Made by a program: the position numbers and the translations under genes. Shown one piece after another: positions 1 through 6,554 of a stretch of DNA of 8,272 nucleotides; position 1 is the stretch's first letter; every line of letters starts with the position of its first letter. The DNA is taken from assembly GCA_946482655.1 (NCBI GenBank), contig CAMLSA010000123.1, positions 1 to 8,272 of the forward strand. The letters are read 5' to 3'. The notes beneath the pieces were generated by a model. That model worked only from the letters and a program-made list of their open reading frames with translations, had not been told where the DNA came from and made no database searches. Source of the DNA: an uncultured Sphingomonas sp. GTDB taxonomy: Bacteria > Pseudomonadota > Alphaproteobacteria > Sphingomonadales > Sphingomonadaceae.

Positions 1-731
1 TGGCTGCGCTCGCCCTCGAAGCTGAGCACGGTGTCGACCATATGCTCGAGCACGCGCGGACCCGCGATCGCGCCGTCCTTGGTGACATGACCGACCAGCA
101 CCAGCGCGGTGCCGCGATCCTTGGCGAACCGGATCAGCTCCTGCGCGGAAGCGCGGACCTGGCTGACCGTACCGGGCGCGCCTTCGATCAGGTCGCTATG
201 CATCGTCTGGATCGAATCGATCACCAGCAGCGATGGTGACGTCTTCTCCAGCGTGGTCAGGATATCGCGCACCGAGGTTGCCGAGGCGAGCTGAACCGGC
301 GCCAAGCCCAGGCCAAGCCGCCGCGCGCGCAGCCGCACCTGATCGGCCGCCTCCTCGCCCGAAATATAGGCGACCGGCTGCCCCGCGAGCGCCATACGCG
401 CCGCGGCCTGGAGCAACAGGGTAGACTTGCCGATGCCGGGATCGCCGCCGATCAAGGTCGCCGAACCCGGCACCAGCCCGCCGCCGATCGCCCGGTCGAA
501 CTCGGCGATTCCCGTCGACCAGCGCTTCGGCAGCGGGATATCGGCATCCAGCCCGACCATCGCGATCGCCCGGCCGCCGGTGCGCAGATCGTGCTTGGCC
601 GAAAAAATGGTCACGTTCGAGGCTTCCTCGACCAGCGAATTCCACTCGCCGCAGTCCCCGCACTGCCCCTGCCAGCGCGTCGCGACACTGCCGCAGGCCT
701 GACAGACATAGCGTTTCTGCGGCTTGGCCAT
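1..731 (-). CDS. radA: DNA repair protein RadA (Sms), N-terminal part, cut by the left window edge
   Basis: RadA is a RecA-like ATPase/helicase of the cytoplasm that promotes branch migration of recombination intermediates. About 243 codons are visible; the family is usually near 450 residues, so the C-terminal half, including the KNRFG motif and Lon-like domain, lies outside. Reading from the ATG at 731: a four-cysteine zinc finger (C10, C13, C24, C27, with the pattern CQAC..CGDC), a Walker A loop GDPGIGKST at about 96-104, and a Walker B strand LLVID at 168-172. Near the edge is the typical RadA stretch AGPRVLEHMVDTVLSFEGE. The start is supported by the zinc finger lying directly behind it and by an AGAGGA ribosome-binding site 5 bases upstream (complement of 737-742). 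The gene is divergent from the patatin-like gene and has a LexA box just before it, suggesting damage-inducible expression (inferred). No frame disruption is seen. Confidence 0.97.
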   Translation of the reverse strand, partial: MAKPQKRYVCQACGSVATRWQGQCGDCGEWNSLVEEASNVTIFSAKHDLRTGGRAIAMVGLDADIPLPKRWSTGIAEFDRAIGGGLVPGSATLIGGDPGIGKSTLLLQAAARMALAGQPVAYISGEEAADQVRLRARRLGLGLAPVQLASATSVRDILTTLEKTSPSLLVIDSIQTMHSDLIEGAPGTVSQVRASAQELIRFAKDRGTALVLVGHVTKDGAIAGPRVLEHMVDTVLSFEGERS

Positions 732-746
732 TGCGATCCTCTATAC

Positions 747-761
747 GAACGAAGCAAGAAC
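747..761 (-). promoter_or_regulatory. LexA (SOS) box of alphaproteobacterial type
   Basis: On the minus strand the sequence reads GTTC TTGCTTC GTTC, an exact match to GTTC-N7-GTTC, the direct-repeat operator known for LexA in alphaproteobacteria. It lies 15 bases before the radA start codon and overlaps the predicted -10 element and transcription start, which is a repressing position. The match and spacing are seen directly. LexA binding is inferred. Confidence 0.75.
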
Positions 762-787
762 ATAGCCTGGGTAAGGAAGGTCGGCAA
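759..787 (-). promoter_or_regulatory. Predicted sigma-70-like promoter of radA
   Basis: On the minus strand, TTGCCG (complement of 782-787) is followed after exactly 17 bases by TATGTT (complement of 759-764). Each hexamer matches 4 of 6 consensus bases. The expected transcription start falls around 751-753, inside the LexA box, leaving a leader of about 20 bases that contains the AGAGGA ribosome-binding site. Combining a correctly spaced promoter with an overlapping operator strengthens both calls, but neither is proven. Confidence 0.5.
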
Positions 788-810
788 TGCTCCATCGCCC
801 CTCTCTTGGC

Positions 811-830
811 AGGGAAGGGGGAATATGTGA
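811..830 (+). promoter_or_regulatory. Strong ribosome-binding site leading into a start-stop ATG-TGA
   Basis: A purine-rich Shine-Dalgarno-like tract (AGGGAAGGGGG, 811-821) lies just before an ATG at 825-827 that is followed at once by TGA at 828-830. This ATG is in frame with the patatin-like gene starting at 843. The ribosome might load here, stop immediately and restart 12 bases later. The tract also pairs partly with CCCCT at 798-802, giving a weak hairpin. The bases are seen; the function is conjecture. Confidence 0.3.
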
Positions 831-842
831 CACCGCATCGAT

Positions 843-3167
843 ATGCGGGAGAAGGAACTGCGGCTCGCGCTGGTCTGCTACGGCGGGGTCAGCCTGGCCG
901 TCTACATGCATGGGATCACCAAGGAGCTCTGGCGGCTCGCCCGTGCCAGCCGCGCCTTCCATGACGGCGCTCCGGAATCGTCGGGCAGCGAGGCGATTTA
1001 CCGCCGCCTGCTCGAGCGGATCGAGATCGGCAGGGGCCTGAAGCTCCGGGTGCTGATCGACGTGATCGCGGGCGCGAGCGCTGGCGGGATGAACGGCCTG
1101 TTCCTCGGCCATGCGATCTCGACCGGCCAATCGCTCGAACCGCTCACCCAGCTGTGGCTCGACTGCGCCGATGTCGAGGTGCTGCTCGATCCCGACGCGC
1201 GGCCGCTGTCGCGATTCTCCAAATTTTGGGCGCTGCCTTTCGCATGGACGCTGGCGCGCCGGCGCGGCGGCACGGTCGAGCGCACCGTCTCGCCCGAAAC
1301 GCGCGCCGAGGTCCGCCGCAAGCTTTCGGGCTTCGTCCGCGCGCGGTGGTTTCATCCGCCGTTCGGCGGAGCGACCTTCACCAACCTGATTCTCGACGCG
1401 TTCGAGGCGATGGCCGCCTCGCCCGCCGGGCCGCGGCTTCTGCCCGAGCGCCAGCCGCTCGACGTGGCGGTCACGGTCACGGATTTTCACGGCTATGATC
1501 AACGGCTGCGGCTGCACAGCCCGGCGCTGGCCGAGGAGCGCGAACATCGGCTGACGATCAGTTTCGTCGACCGCGGCACCAACGGCGACACGCTCGCCGA
1601 TCCCGCCGAACTGGTCTTCGCCGCACGTGCCACGGCAAGCTTTCCGGGCGCCTTCCCTCCCTTCAACGTCGCCGAGCTCGACAAGGTGCTCAAGAGCCGC
1701 GCGCGCGACTGGCCGGGACGCGAGACCTTCCTCGACCGCATCTTCCCGCGCACCGCCGCGAGCGGCAGCCCCGAGGATCTGGTGCTGATCGACGGCTCGG
1801 TGCTCGCCAACGCCCCCTTCCGCCAGGCCATCGAGTCGCTGCGCAACCGCCCTGCCCGGCGCGAGGTCGACCGGCGCTTCATCTATCTCGATCCGACCGC
1901 CAATGTGCAGCCCCCCCCCGAGCGCCATCGGGACGGCATCGTCCGCCTGCCCGGCTTCTTCGCGACGATCTTCGGCGCGATGTCCACCATTCCGCGCGAG
2001 CAGCCGATCCGCGACAATCTCGAGCTGATCCAGCAACGCTCGATCCGCATCGCCCAGACGCGGCGGATCATCGATGCGATCCGTACCGAGGTCGATGCCG
2101 CGGTCGAGGGTGCGATGGGGCGGCAGGTGCTGCTCTATCGCCCGAGCCCCCAGCGGATCGGCGGCTGGCGGCAGCGAGCCCACCAACATGCCGCCCGCCG
2201 CGCCGGCTTCACCTATGCCGGCTATGGCCATCTCAAACTCACGGTCATCGCCGATGAGCTCGCTTCGACGATCGCGCTGCTCGGTGGAATCGAGGATGCC
2301 GCCGAACGCCACATGATCCGGGACGCCATCGGGGCGCATATGTGGAGCCGCGGCTTCGAGGATGCCGATGCGCTGAGCGCAAGCGGGACGAGCGAGGCGC
2401 TCGTCCAATTCCTGCGCCAGCATGATCTCGGCTTCCGCATTCGCCGGCTGCGATTCCTGGCCGATCGGCTGACCGACATCGAAGCCGGCAATGGCGGCAG
2501 CAGCGAAGCGGCGCTCCAAGCGGCGCGAGATGCGATCTACCGGTCGCTCGCACCCTTTCTCGATCTGCAGATGCGTGATCATTACGAGGCCTCGGTGGTC
2601 GCCGCCGCGCAGCATTTCGCCGAGGATCCGGAAAGTGCGCTGGCGAGCCTCGCCACCGACCGCCAGCTGGAGGCGCTCGACCTCGATACCGACCGCGCGA
2701 TCGCCGGCGTACTGCCCCTCCTGGCCAGGAGCGACCGGCGGGCACTGCTGCTCGCCTACCTCGGTTTCAGCTTCTACGATCTCGCCACCCTGTCGCTGAT
2801 GCGGGTGCAGGGGGCGCAGGAATTCCACGCGATCCAGGTCGATCGCATCTCACCGGACGACGCCGCATCGATCCGCAGCGGCGGTGCGGCGGCGACGCTG
2901 AAGGGAATCGAGTTCAACCTGTTCGGCGCCTTCTTCAGCCGCGCCTACCGTGAGAATGACTATCTGTGGGGCAGGCTCCACGGTGCCGAACGGATGATCG
3001 ACATCGTCGTCTCGACGCTGCCGCCGGCCGACATGATCCCCGAGGACGAGATGCGCGACATCAAGCGAGCGTTTTTCCAGGCGATCCTCGACGAGGAGCG
3101 CTGCCGGCTGACCGCGATTCCCGATCTGTTCGCGACGATCGAGCAGGAAGTGCGATCGATGCCCTAG
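843..3167 (+). CDS. Patatin-like phospholipase-related protein (TIGR03607 type, with C-terminal DUF3376-like region)
   Basis: This 774-residue protein starts with a patatin fold: a glycine turn YGGVSLAVYMHG at 13-24 that would form the oxyanion region, the nucleophile elbow GASAGG with catalytic Ser79, the conserved stretch RATASFPGAFPPF, and the acidic partner Asp317 in VLIDGS. Patatins are Ser-Asp dyad lipid acyl hydrolases. The long region after about residue 330 matches in layout the DUF3376 part of the TIGR03607 patatin-related family, whose substrate is unknown. There is no signal peptide and no clear membrane segment, so a cytoplasmic or membrane-peripheral enzyme is likely. The start at 843 is fixed by an in-frame stop at 828-830 and by the family-like beginning REKELRLAL. 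It has no good ribosome-binding site of its own. A LapA-domain gene follows 45 bases downstream. The product is confident; phospholipase activity is inferred from the intact dyad. Confidence 0.9.
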   Translation: MREKELRLALVCYGGVSLAVYMHGITKELWRLARASRAFHDGAPESSGSEAIYRRLLERIEIGRGLKLRVLIDVIAGASAGGMNGLFLGHAISTGQSLEPLTQLWLDCADVEVLLDPDARPLSRFSKFWALPFAWTLARRRGGTVERTVSPETRAEVRRKLSGFVRARWFHPPFGGATFTNLILDAFEAMAASPAGPRLLPERQPLDVAVTVTDFHGYDQRLRLHSPALAEEREHRLTISFVDRGTNGDTLADPAELVFAARATASFPGAFPPFNVAELDKVLKSRARDWPGRETFLDRIFPRTAASGSPEDLVLIDGSVLANAPFRQAIESLRNRPARREVDRRFIYLDPTANVQPPPERHRDGIVRLPGFFATIFGAMSTIPREQPIRDNLELIQQRSIRIAQTRRIIDAIRTEVDAAVEGAMGRQVLLYRPSPQRIGGWRQRAHQHAARRAGFTYAGYGHLKLTVIADELASTIALLGGIEDAAERHMIRDAIGAHMWSRGFEDADALSASGTSEALVQFLRQHDLGFRIRRLRFLADRLTDIEAGNGGSSEAALQAARDAIYRSLAPFLDLQMRDHYEASVVAAAQHFAEDPESALASLATDRQLEALDLDTDRAIAGVLPLLARSDRRALLLAYLGFSFYDLATLSLMRVQGAQEFHAIQVDRISPDDAASIRSGGAAATLKGIEFNLFGAFFSRAYRENDYLWGRLHGAERMIDIVVSTLPPADMIPEDEMRDIKRAFFQAILDEERCRLTAIPDLFATIEQEVRSMP

Positions 3168-3212
3168 CCCGCTGGTCTTGACCCGGCCGGATCGCTGGAG
3201 GACAAGCGGCCC

Positions 3213-3512
3213 ATGCATTTTCTCAAGACCTTGTTCTGGGTAATTCTCGCCGTGATCGCGGTCATTTTCTCGCTGCGCAACTGGTCGCCGGTCCCGATCA
3301 GCCTGTGGGCCGGGCTGACCGCCGACGTGAAGTTGCCGGTGCTGATGGTGCTCAGCGCCCTGATCGGTTTCCTGCCCACCTACGCGGTCCACCGCACCAA
3401 GCTGTGGCGGCTCAAGCGCCGGATTGAAACGCTCGAGCGCAACACGCTGCCGGCCGGGGCGCCGGCGCCGGCCGTCGCCCCGGCCGATTCCCGACCGGGC
3501 CCCCAAATATGA
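3213..3512 (+). CDS. LapA-domain (DUF1049) small inner-membrane protein
   Basis: This 99-residue protein has two hydrophobic segments, about residues 4-21 and 41-59, joined by a short loop with NWSPVPISLW. A basic amphipathic helix follows (KLWRLKRRIETLERN, about 63-77), then a proline/alanine-rich tail. This is the layout of the lipopolysaccharide assembly protein A domain. In E. coli, LapA is an inner-membrane partner of LapB in the control of LPS synthesis. The ATG at 3213 has a GGAGG ribosome-binding site at 3197-3201. The gene ends in an ATGA overlap with pyrF, so the two are probably translationally coupled. In E. coli lapA, lapB and pyrF are also neighbours; here no lapB lies between. 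The role in this organism is inferred from family only. Confidence 0.85.
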   Translation: MHFLKTLFWVILAVIAVIFSLRNWSPVPISLWAGLTADVKLPVLMVLSALIGFLPTYAVHRTKLWRLKRRIETLERNTLPAGAPAPAVAPADSRPGPQI

Positions 3513-4204
3513 CGCGCAGCCCCATCTACGTGGCGATCGACACGCCCGACATCGCCCGCGCCAAGGAGCTCGTCTCCCGGGTCCACAACCACGTCGGCGG
3601 GATCAAGCTGGGACTCGAATTCTTCTCGGCACACGGCCAAGCCGGGGTCCGCGAGATGGCCGCGCTGGACCTGCCGATCTTCCTCGACCTCAAGCTTCAC
3701 GACATTCCCAACACCGTCGCCAAGGCGGTGCAGGCGCTGAACGGGCTCAAGCCCGCGATCCTGACGGTGCATGCCGCCGGCGGCCTTGCCATGATGGAGG
3801 ACGCCAAGGCGGCGGCGCCAGTCGGCACCAAGGTCGTCGCGGTTACCGTGCTCACCAGTCTCGACGGCGATGATCTGGGCTCGATCGGAGTGGCGCCCGA
3901 CATCCACGCCCAAGTCGAGCGGCTCACCCTGCTCGCCAGGGAAGCCGGGCTCGACGGCGTGGTCTGCTCGGGCAATGAGGTCAAGGCCGCCAAAAAGCTG
4001 TGGCCGCAGGGTTTCTTCGTCGTGCCGGGCATCCGCCCGGCCGCCAAGAGCGCGCTGGGCGGCAATGGACTTGCCGATCAGAAACGGGTGATGACGCCGC
4101 GGCAGGCGCTCGATCAGGGCGCATCGATTCTGGTGATCGGGCGGCCGATCACCGGGGCCGAGGATCCCGACAGCGCGGCCCGTGCGATCGAGGCGACGCT
4201 CTGA
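3509..4204 (+). CDS. pyrF: Orotidine 5'-phosphate decarboxylase
   Basis: PyrF converts orotidine 5'-monophosphate to UMP, the last step of de novo pyrimidine synthesis, in the cytoplasm. The 231-residue length is normal for the bacterial enzyme. Visible active-site features are Asp11 in VAIDTP, Lys33 in GGIKLG, and the signature LDLKLHDIPNT, which supplies the charged network Asp60, Lys62 and Asp65. VVPGIRP and the phosphate-binding ILVIGRPIT lie near the C-terminus. The start codon overlaps the end of the LapA-domain gene by 4 bases (ATGA), which fixes it and suggests coupled translation. The DUF5818-like reading frame follows immediately. Nothing is missing or disrupted. Confidence 0.97.
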   Translation: MTRSPIYVAIDTPDIARAKELVSRVHNHVGGIKLGLEFFSAHGQAGVREMAALDLPIFLDLKLHDIPNTVAKAVQALNGLKPAILTVHAAGGLAMMEDAKAAAPVGTKVVAVTVLTSLDGDDLGSIGVAPDIHAQVERLTLLAREAGLDGVVCSGNEVKAAKKLWPQGFFVVPGIRPAAKSALGGNGLADQKRVMTPRQALDQGASILVIGRPITGAEDPDSAARAIEATL

Positions 4205-4230
4205 ACGGCGCACGCGTCGACGAAACGGGC

Positions 4231-4398
4231 ATGCTGCTGCGCGATGGCGGCGGCTTCGTCCTCAAGCGCGACCACGGTGGCTATTACCGGCTCGAACTGC
4301 ATCGGACCCCGGTGGATCTGGTCGAAAAAAGAGTGCGGCTGATCGGCGTTCTGATCGGTCCCGATCATGTCGACGTGGATGGGGTGCAGCCGGCCTGA
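4231..4398 (+). CDS. Small DUF5818-like protein, start uncertain
   Basis: This is a 55-codon frame directly behind pyrF. It encodes MLLRDGGGFVLKRDHGGYYR, then a stretch with LELHRTPVDLVEKRVRLIGV and an ending DHVDVDGVQ. The pattern of a short beta-rich domain (glycine turn, a hydrophobic strand, RVRLIGV and then VDVDGV) resembles DUF5818 proteins, small domains of unknown function common in sphingomonads. The ATG at 4231 is the first conventional start after pyrF, but it has only a poor ribosome-binding site. The reading frame stays open upstream through pyrF, and similar residues (NGARVDETG) are encoded just before the ATG. The true start may therefore be a non-standard codon near 4201, overlapping the pyrF stop, or further upstream. 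The gene being real is likely; its function is unknown. Confidence 0.6.
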   Translation: MLLRDGGGFVLKRDHGGYYRLELHRTPVDLVEKRVRLIGVLIGPDHVDVDGVQPA

Positions 4399-4530
4399 CG
4401 TCGGATATCACGACGCCGGCGTCGCTATGGCTTTGACCTTCGGGCCTGCACTATGATCGACCGCCTTGCGCTCCCCTGCGGGCACCCCTCGCTCTCCTTC
4501 CTTCAGCGGGCAAACGGACGATAAGAACCC

Positions 4531-5313
4531 ATGGAAACCCTTCCTGAGCTGTCGCTCGAACATCTCCGCGCGCTCGCCCCGTTCCTGGCGATCGGCTTCT
4601 TCGCCCAGCTCGTCGATGGCGCGCTGGGGATGGCGTTCGGTGTCATCACCAACACGCTGCTCGTCAGCGTGCTTGGGCTCGCCCCGGCGCGCGCCTCGGC
4701 GAGCGTCCATCTGGTCGAAGCTTTCACCACCGCCGCCTCCGCCGTCAGCCACATCACGCAGCGCAACGTCGATTGGAGACTGTTCTCGCAGCTCGTCTTC
4801 CCCGGCATGGTCGGTGGCGTCGCCGGTGCCTACCTGCTGTCCAATATCGACGGCTCGGTCGCTCGGCCCTTCGTGATGGCCTATCTGGTCGCGATAGGCT
4901 TCTACCTGTTGTGGCGGGCTTGGCGGCTCGGTCATGGCGGCGAGCACAGGCCCGCCAGGGTCATCGCCCCGCTCGGGCTGGTCGGCGGCTTTCTCGACGC
5001 GGCGGGCGGCGGCGGCTGGGGGCCCGTCGTCACCTCCAACCTGCTGGTGCAGGGAACCGAGCCGCGCAAGACGATCGGAACGGTCAGCGCCGCCGAATTC
5101 TTCCTGACCATGACGATCTCCCTCGCCTTCATCACGACCCTCGGGCTCGAGGCCTTCACCATTGCCGCCATCGGCCTGATCATCGGCGGTCTGCTCGCGG
5201 CGCCGCTGGGCGCTATTCTGGTCAAGCGGATTCCGGCCAAGAGATTGCTGACGATGGTCGGCGCGGTCCTGATCGCGACGAGCCTCTTCAGCCTCTGGCG
5301 CGCGCTCGCCTGA
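4531..5313 (+). CDS. Sulfite exporter TauE/SafE family (TSUP) membrane transporter
   Basis: This 260-residue protein is almost entirely hydrophobic, with about seven to eight membrane segments. It shows the internal duplication typical of the TSUP family: the first half contains QLVDGALGMAFGV (residues 26-38) and the second half the related GFLDAAGGGGWGP (about 153-165), each opening a repeat unit. TSUP proteins move sulfite, sulfoacetate or other sulfur-containing anions across the inner membrane. The substrate cannot be told from sequence. The ATG at 4531 has no strong ribosome-binding site, and no alternative start precedes the first membrane helix. The gene lies immediately upstream of the sulfate-uptake genes in the same direction, which supports a sulfur-related role. 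A 148-base AT-rich gap suggests it is transcribed separately from them. The family is confident; the direction of transport is unknown. Confidence 0.9.
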   Translation: METLPELSLEHLRALAPFLAIGFFAQLVDGALGMAFGVITNTLLVSVLGLAPARASASVHLVEAFTTAASAVSHITQRNVDWRLFSQLVFPGMVGGVAGAYLLSNIDGSVARPFVMAYLVAIGFYLLWRAWRLGHGGEHRPARVIAPLGLVGGFLDAAGGGGWGPVVTSNLLVQGTEPRKTIGTVSAAEFFLTMTISLAFITTLGLEAFTIAAIGLIIGGLLAAPLGAILVKRIPAKRLLTMVGAVLIATSLFSLWRALA

Positions 5314-5316
5314 GGT

Positions 5317-5331
5317 CGGCCGGCTTGGCCG
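5317..5331 (+). terminator. Short GC-rich hairpin after the TSUP gene
   Basis: CGGCC (5317-5321) and GGCCG (5327-5331) form a 5-pair stem with a 5-base loop, 3 bases after the TSUP stop codon. No run of T follows, so it is at best a weak terminator or an mRNA 3' end stabiliser. Confidence 0.3.
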
Positions 5332-5384
5332 GAACGCCTCCCATGGCGCCGCGTTCAATCGTTTCGCGCAGGGCTTCAACTCAT

Positions 5385-5431
5385 TCTCTACCGAAAAGAT
5401 TTTCTTGTGTTCTCTTTTCCTTTGGTAGAGA
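5385..5431 (+). promoter_or_regulatory. AT-rich control region with spaced inverted repeat upstream of sbp
   Basis: TCTCTACC (5385-5392) and GGTAGAGA (5424-5431) are perfect 8-base inverted arms 31 bases apart. Just inside the left arm is a smaller palindrome, GAAAA-GA-TTTTC (5393-5404). The tract 5380-5435 is rich in A and T in an otherwise GC-rich window, as expected of a promoter/operator. TTGTGT at 5405-5410 followed by 17 bases and GAGATA at 5428-5433 is a possible but weak promoter, which would place the right arm on the -10 element. The position just before a sulfate-binding protein gene suggests sulfur-dependent control, for example by a CysB-like regulator. The regulator is not shown by the sequence. 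Confidence 0.5.
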
Positions 5432-5461
5432 TATGGTCGCGGCAGTTCGAAGGGAGACCTC

Positions 5462-6475
5462 ATGAAGAAGCGCCTTGCCCTAATGGCGGCCGTCGCAGCT
5501 GCTCTTGCCGCAGCTCCCGCCAGCCTCGCCAACGCCGCTCCGGTATCGCTGCTCAACGTGTCCTATGATCCGACGCGCGAACTCTATGTCGCGGTCAATG
5601 CGGCCTTCGCGAAAAGCTGGAAGGCGCAGACCGGCCAGGATGTGGCGATCCGGCAGAGCCATGGCGGATCGGGTAAGCAGGCCCGTTCGGTGATCGACGG
5701 GCTCCCCGCCGACGTCGTGACCCTGGCCCTCGCCTATGACATCGACGAGATCGGCTCGAGGGGGAAGCTGCTTCCCGCCAACTGGCAGGCGCGCCTCCCC
5801 AACAACAGCGCGCCCTATTATTCGACGATCGTCTTCCTCGTCCGCAAGGGCAATCCCAAGGGGATCAAGGATTGGGACGATCTGGTGAAGCCGGGCGTCA
5901 AGGTGATCACGCCCAATCCCAAGACCAGCGGCGGCGCCCGCTGGAATTATCTCGCGGGCTGGGGTTATGCCCAGCGCAAATACGGCAATGTCCAGGCGGC
6001 GCGCGACTATCTGGTCAAGCTGTTCCGCAACGTTCCCGTCCTCGACAGCGGCGCACGCGGCTCGACGACGACCTTCATCCAGCGCGGCCAGGGGGATGTC
6101 CTGCTCGCCTGGGAGAATGAGGCGTTCCTCGCGGTGAACCAGTTCGGCAAGGGCAAGTTCGACATCGTCGTCCCCTCGGTCACGATGCTTGCCGAGCCGC
6201 CGGTCGCGGTAGTCGACGCCAATGTCGACAAGAAGGGCACGCGGAAGGCCGCCGAAGCCTATCTGCGCTTCCTCTACACGCCGGCCGCGCAACAGATCAT
6301 CGCCCGGAATTACTATCGTCCGCGCAATCCGGAGATCGCCGCGCAGTTCAAGAAGCAGTTCCCCAACGTCGCGCTGTTCACGATCAAGAATTTCGGGGGC
6401 TGGGCGAAAGCGCAATCGGTCCACTTCAACGATGGCGCGCTGTTCGACCAGATCCTCGAAGACGCCAAGAAATAG
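5462..6475 (+). CDS. sbp: Periplasmic sulfate-binding protein of the sulfate ABC transporter
   Basis: Sbp captures sulfate (in some homologues also thiosulfate) in the periplasm and delivers it to the CysT/CysW permease. The 337-residue protein has a Sec signal peptide: MKKR, a long alanine-rich hydrophobic core, and a likely cut after ANA at residue 25. The mature part shows family signatures: [13 protein letters not shown] (30-42), [13 protein letters not shown] with [10 protein letters not shown] (65-90), [13 protein letters not shown] (152-164) and an alanine/tyrosine-rich C-terminal lobe. Length matches E. coli Sbp and CysP, and which of the two it resembles more cannot be decided by eye. 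The ATG at 5462 follows a good ribosome-binding site (AGGGAG, about 5450-5455). A stem-loop, a porin gene and cysT follow on the same strand, so it probably opens a sulfate-uptake operon. Confidence 0.95.
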   Translation: MKKRLALMAAVAAALAAAPASLANAAPVSLLNVSYDPTRELYVAVNAAFAKSWKAQTGQDVAIRQSHGGSGKQARSVIDGLPADVVTLALAYDIDEIGSRGKLLPANWQARLPNNSAPYYSTIVFLVRKGNPKGIKDWDDLVKPGVKVITPNPKTSGGARWNYLAGWGYAQRKYGNVQAARDYLVKLFRNVPVLDSGARGSTTTFIQRGQGDVLLAWENEAFLAVNQFGKGKFDIVVPSVTMLAEPPVAVVDANVDKKGTRKAAEAYLRFLYTPAAQQIIARNYYRPRNPEIAAQFKKQFPNVALFTIKNFGGWAKAQSVHFNDGALFDQILEDAKK

Positions 6476-6478
6476 TCT

Positions 6479-6525
6479 CCCCGGTTGGGGAGAGCAGGCG
6501 TCCGCCCTGTTCTCCCCAACCGGGG
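6479..6525 (+). terminator. Long perfect stem-loop between sbp and the porin gene
   Basis: The arms 6479-6493 (CCCCGGTTGGGGAGA) and 6511-6525 are perfectly complementary over 15 bases. A further 5 pairs inside (6494-6498 with 6506-6510, one of them G-U) give about 20 pairs closing a 7-base loop. It starts 3 bases after the sbp stop codon. No T run follows, so it may act as a partial terminator or as a block to 3' exonuclease that raises sbp mRNA over downstream genes, rather than as a full terminator. The structure is certain; the function is inferred. Confidence 0.7.
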
Positions 6526-6554
6526 GTCCCGAAAAGTCCTAGGGAGTTAACAAC

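Noticed and set aside
741..2828. A 695-codon open frame on the minus strand opposite the patatin-like gene
   Set aside because: Its composition (rich in R, G, A, D, E and Q, no recognisable motif) and its register with the GC-rich third positions of the plus-strand gene mark it as a shadow frame. The plus-strand protein has clear patatin motifs.
843..3167. Patatin-like protein as a CBASS-type defence effector
   Set aside because: No cyclic nucleotide synthase or other defence gene is nearby. Its neighbours are radA, lapA and pyrF, and the protein resembles the long TIGR03607 family rather than short CapV/CapE effectors.
3380..4213. A 277-codon open frame on the minus strand opposite lapA/pyrF
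   Set aside because: It is antisense to pyrF, which has all catalytic residues. The minus-strand product has no recognisable motif.
4433..4457. TTGACC followed by TATGAT as a promoter for the TSUP gene
   Set aside because: The spacer is only 13 bases, too short for a sigma-70 promoter. Not counted as a feature.
4408..5556. A 382-codon open frame on the minus strand opposite the TSUP gene
   Set aside because: It is a low-complexity, charged shadow of the TSUP coding sequence and crosses the sbp promoter region. No domain is recognisable.
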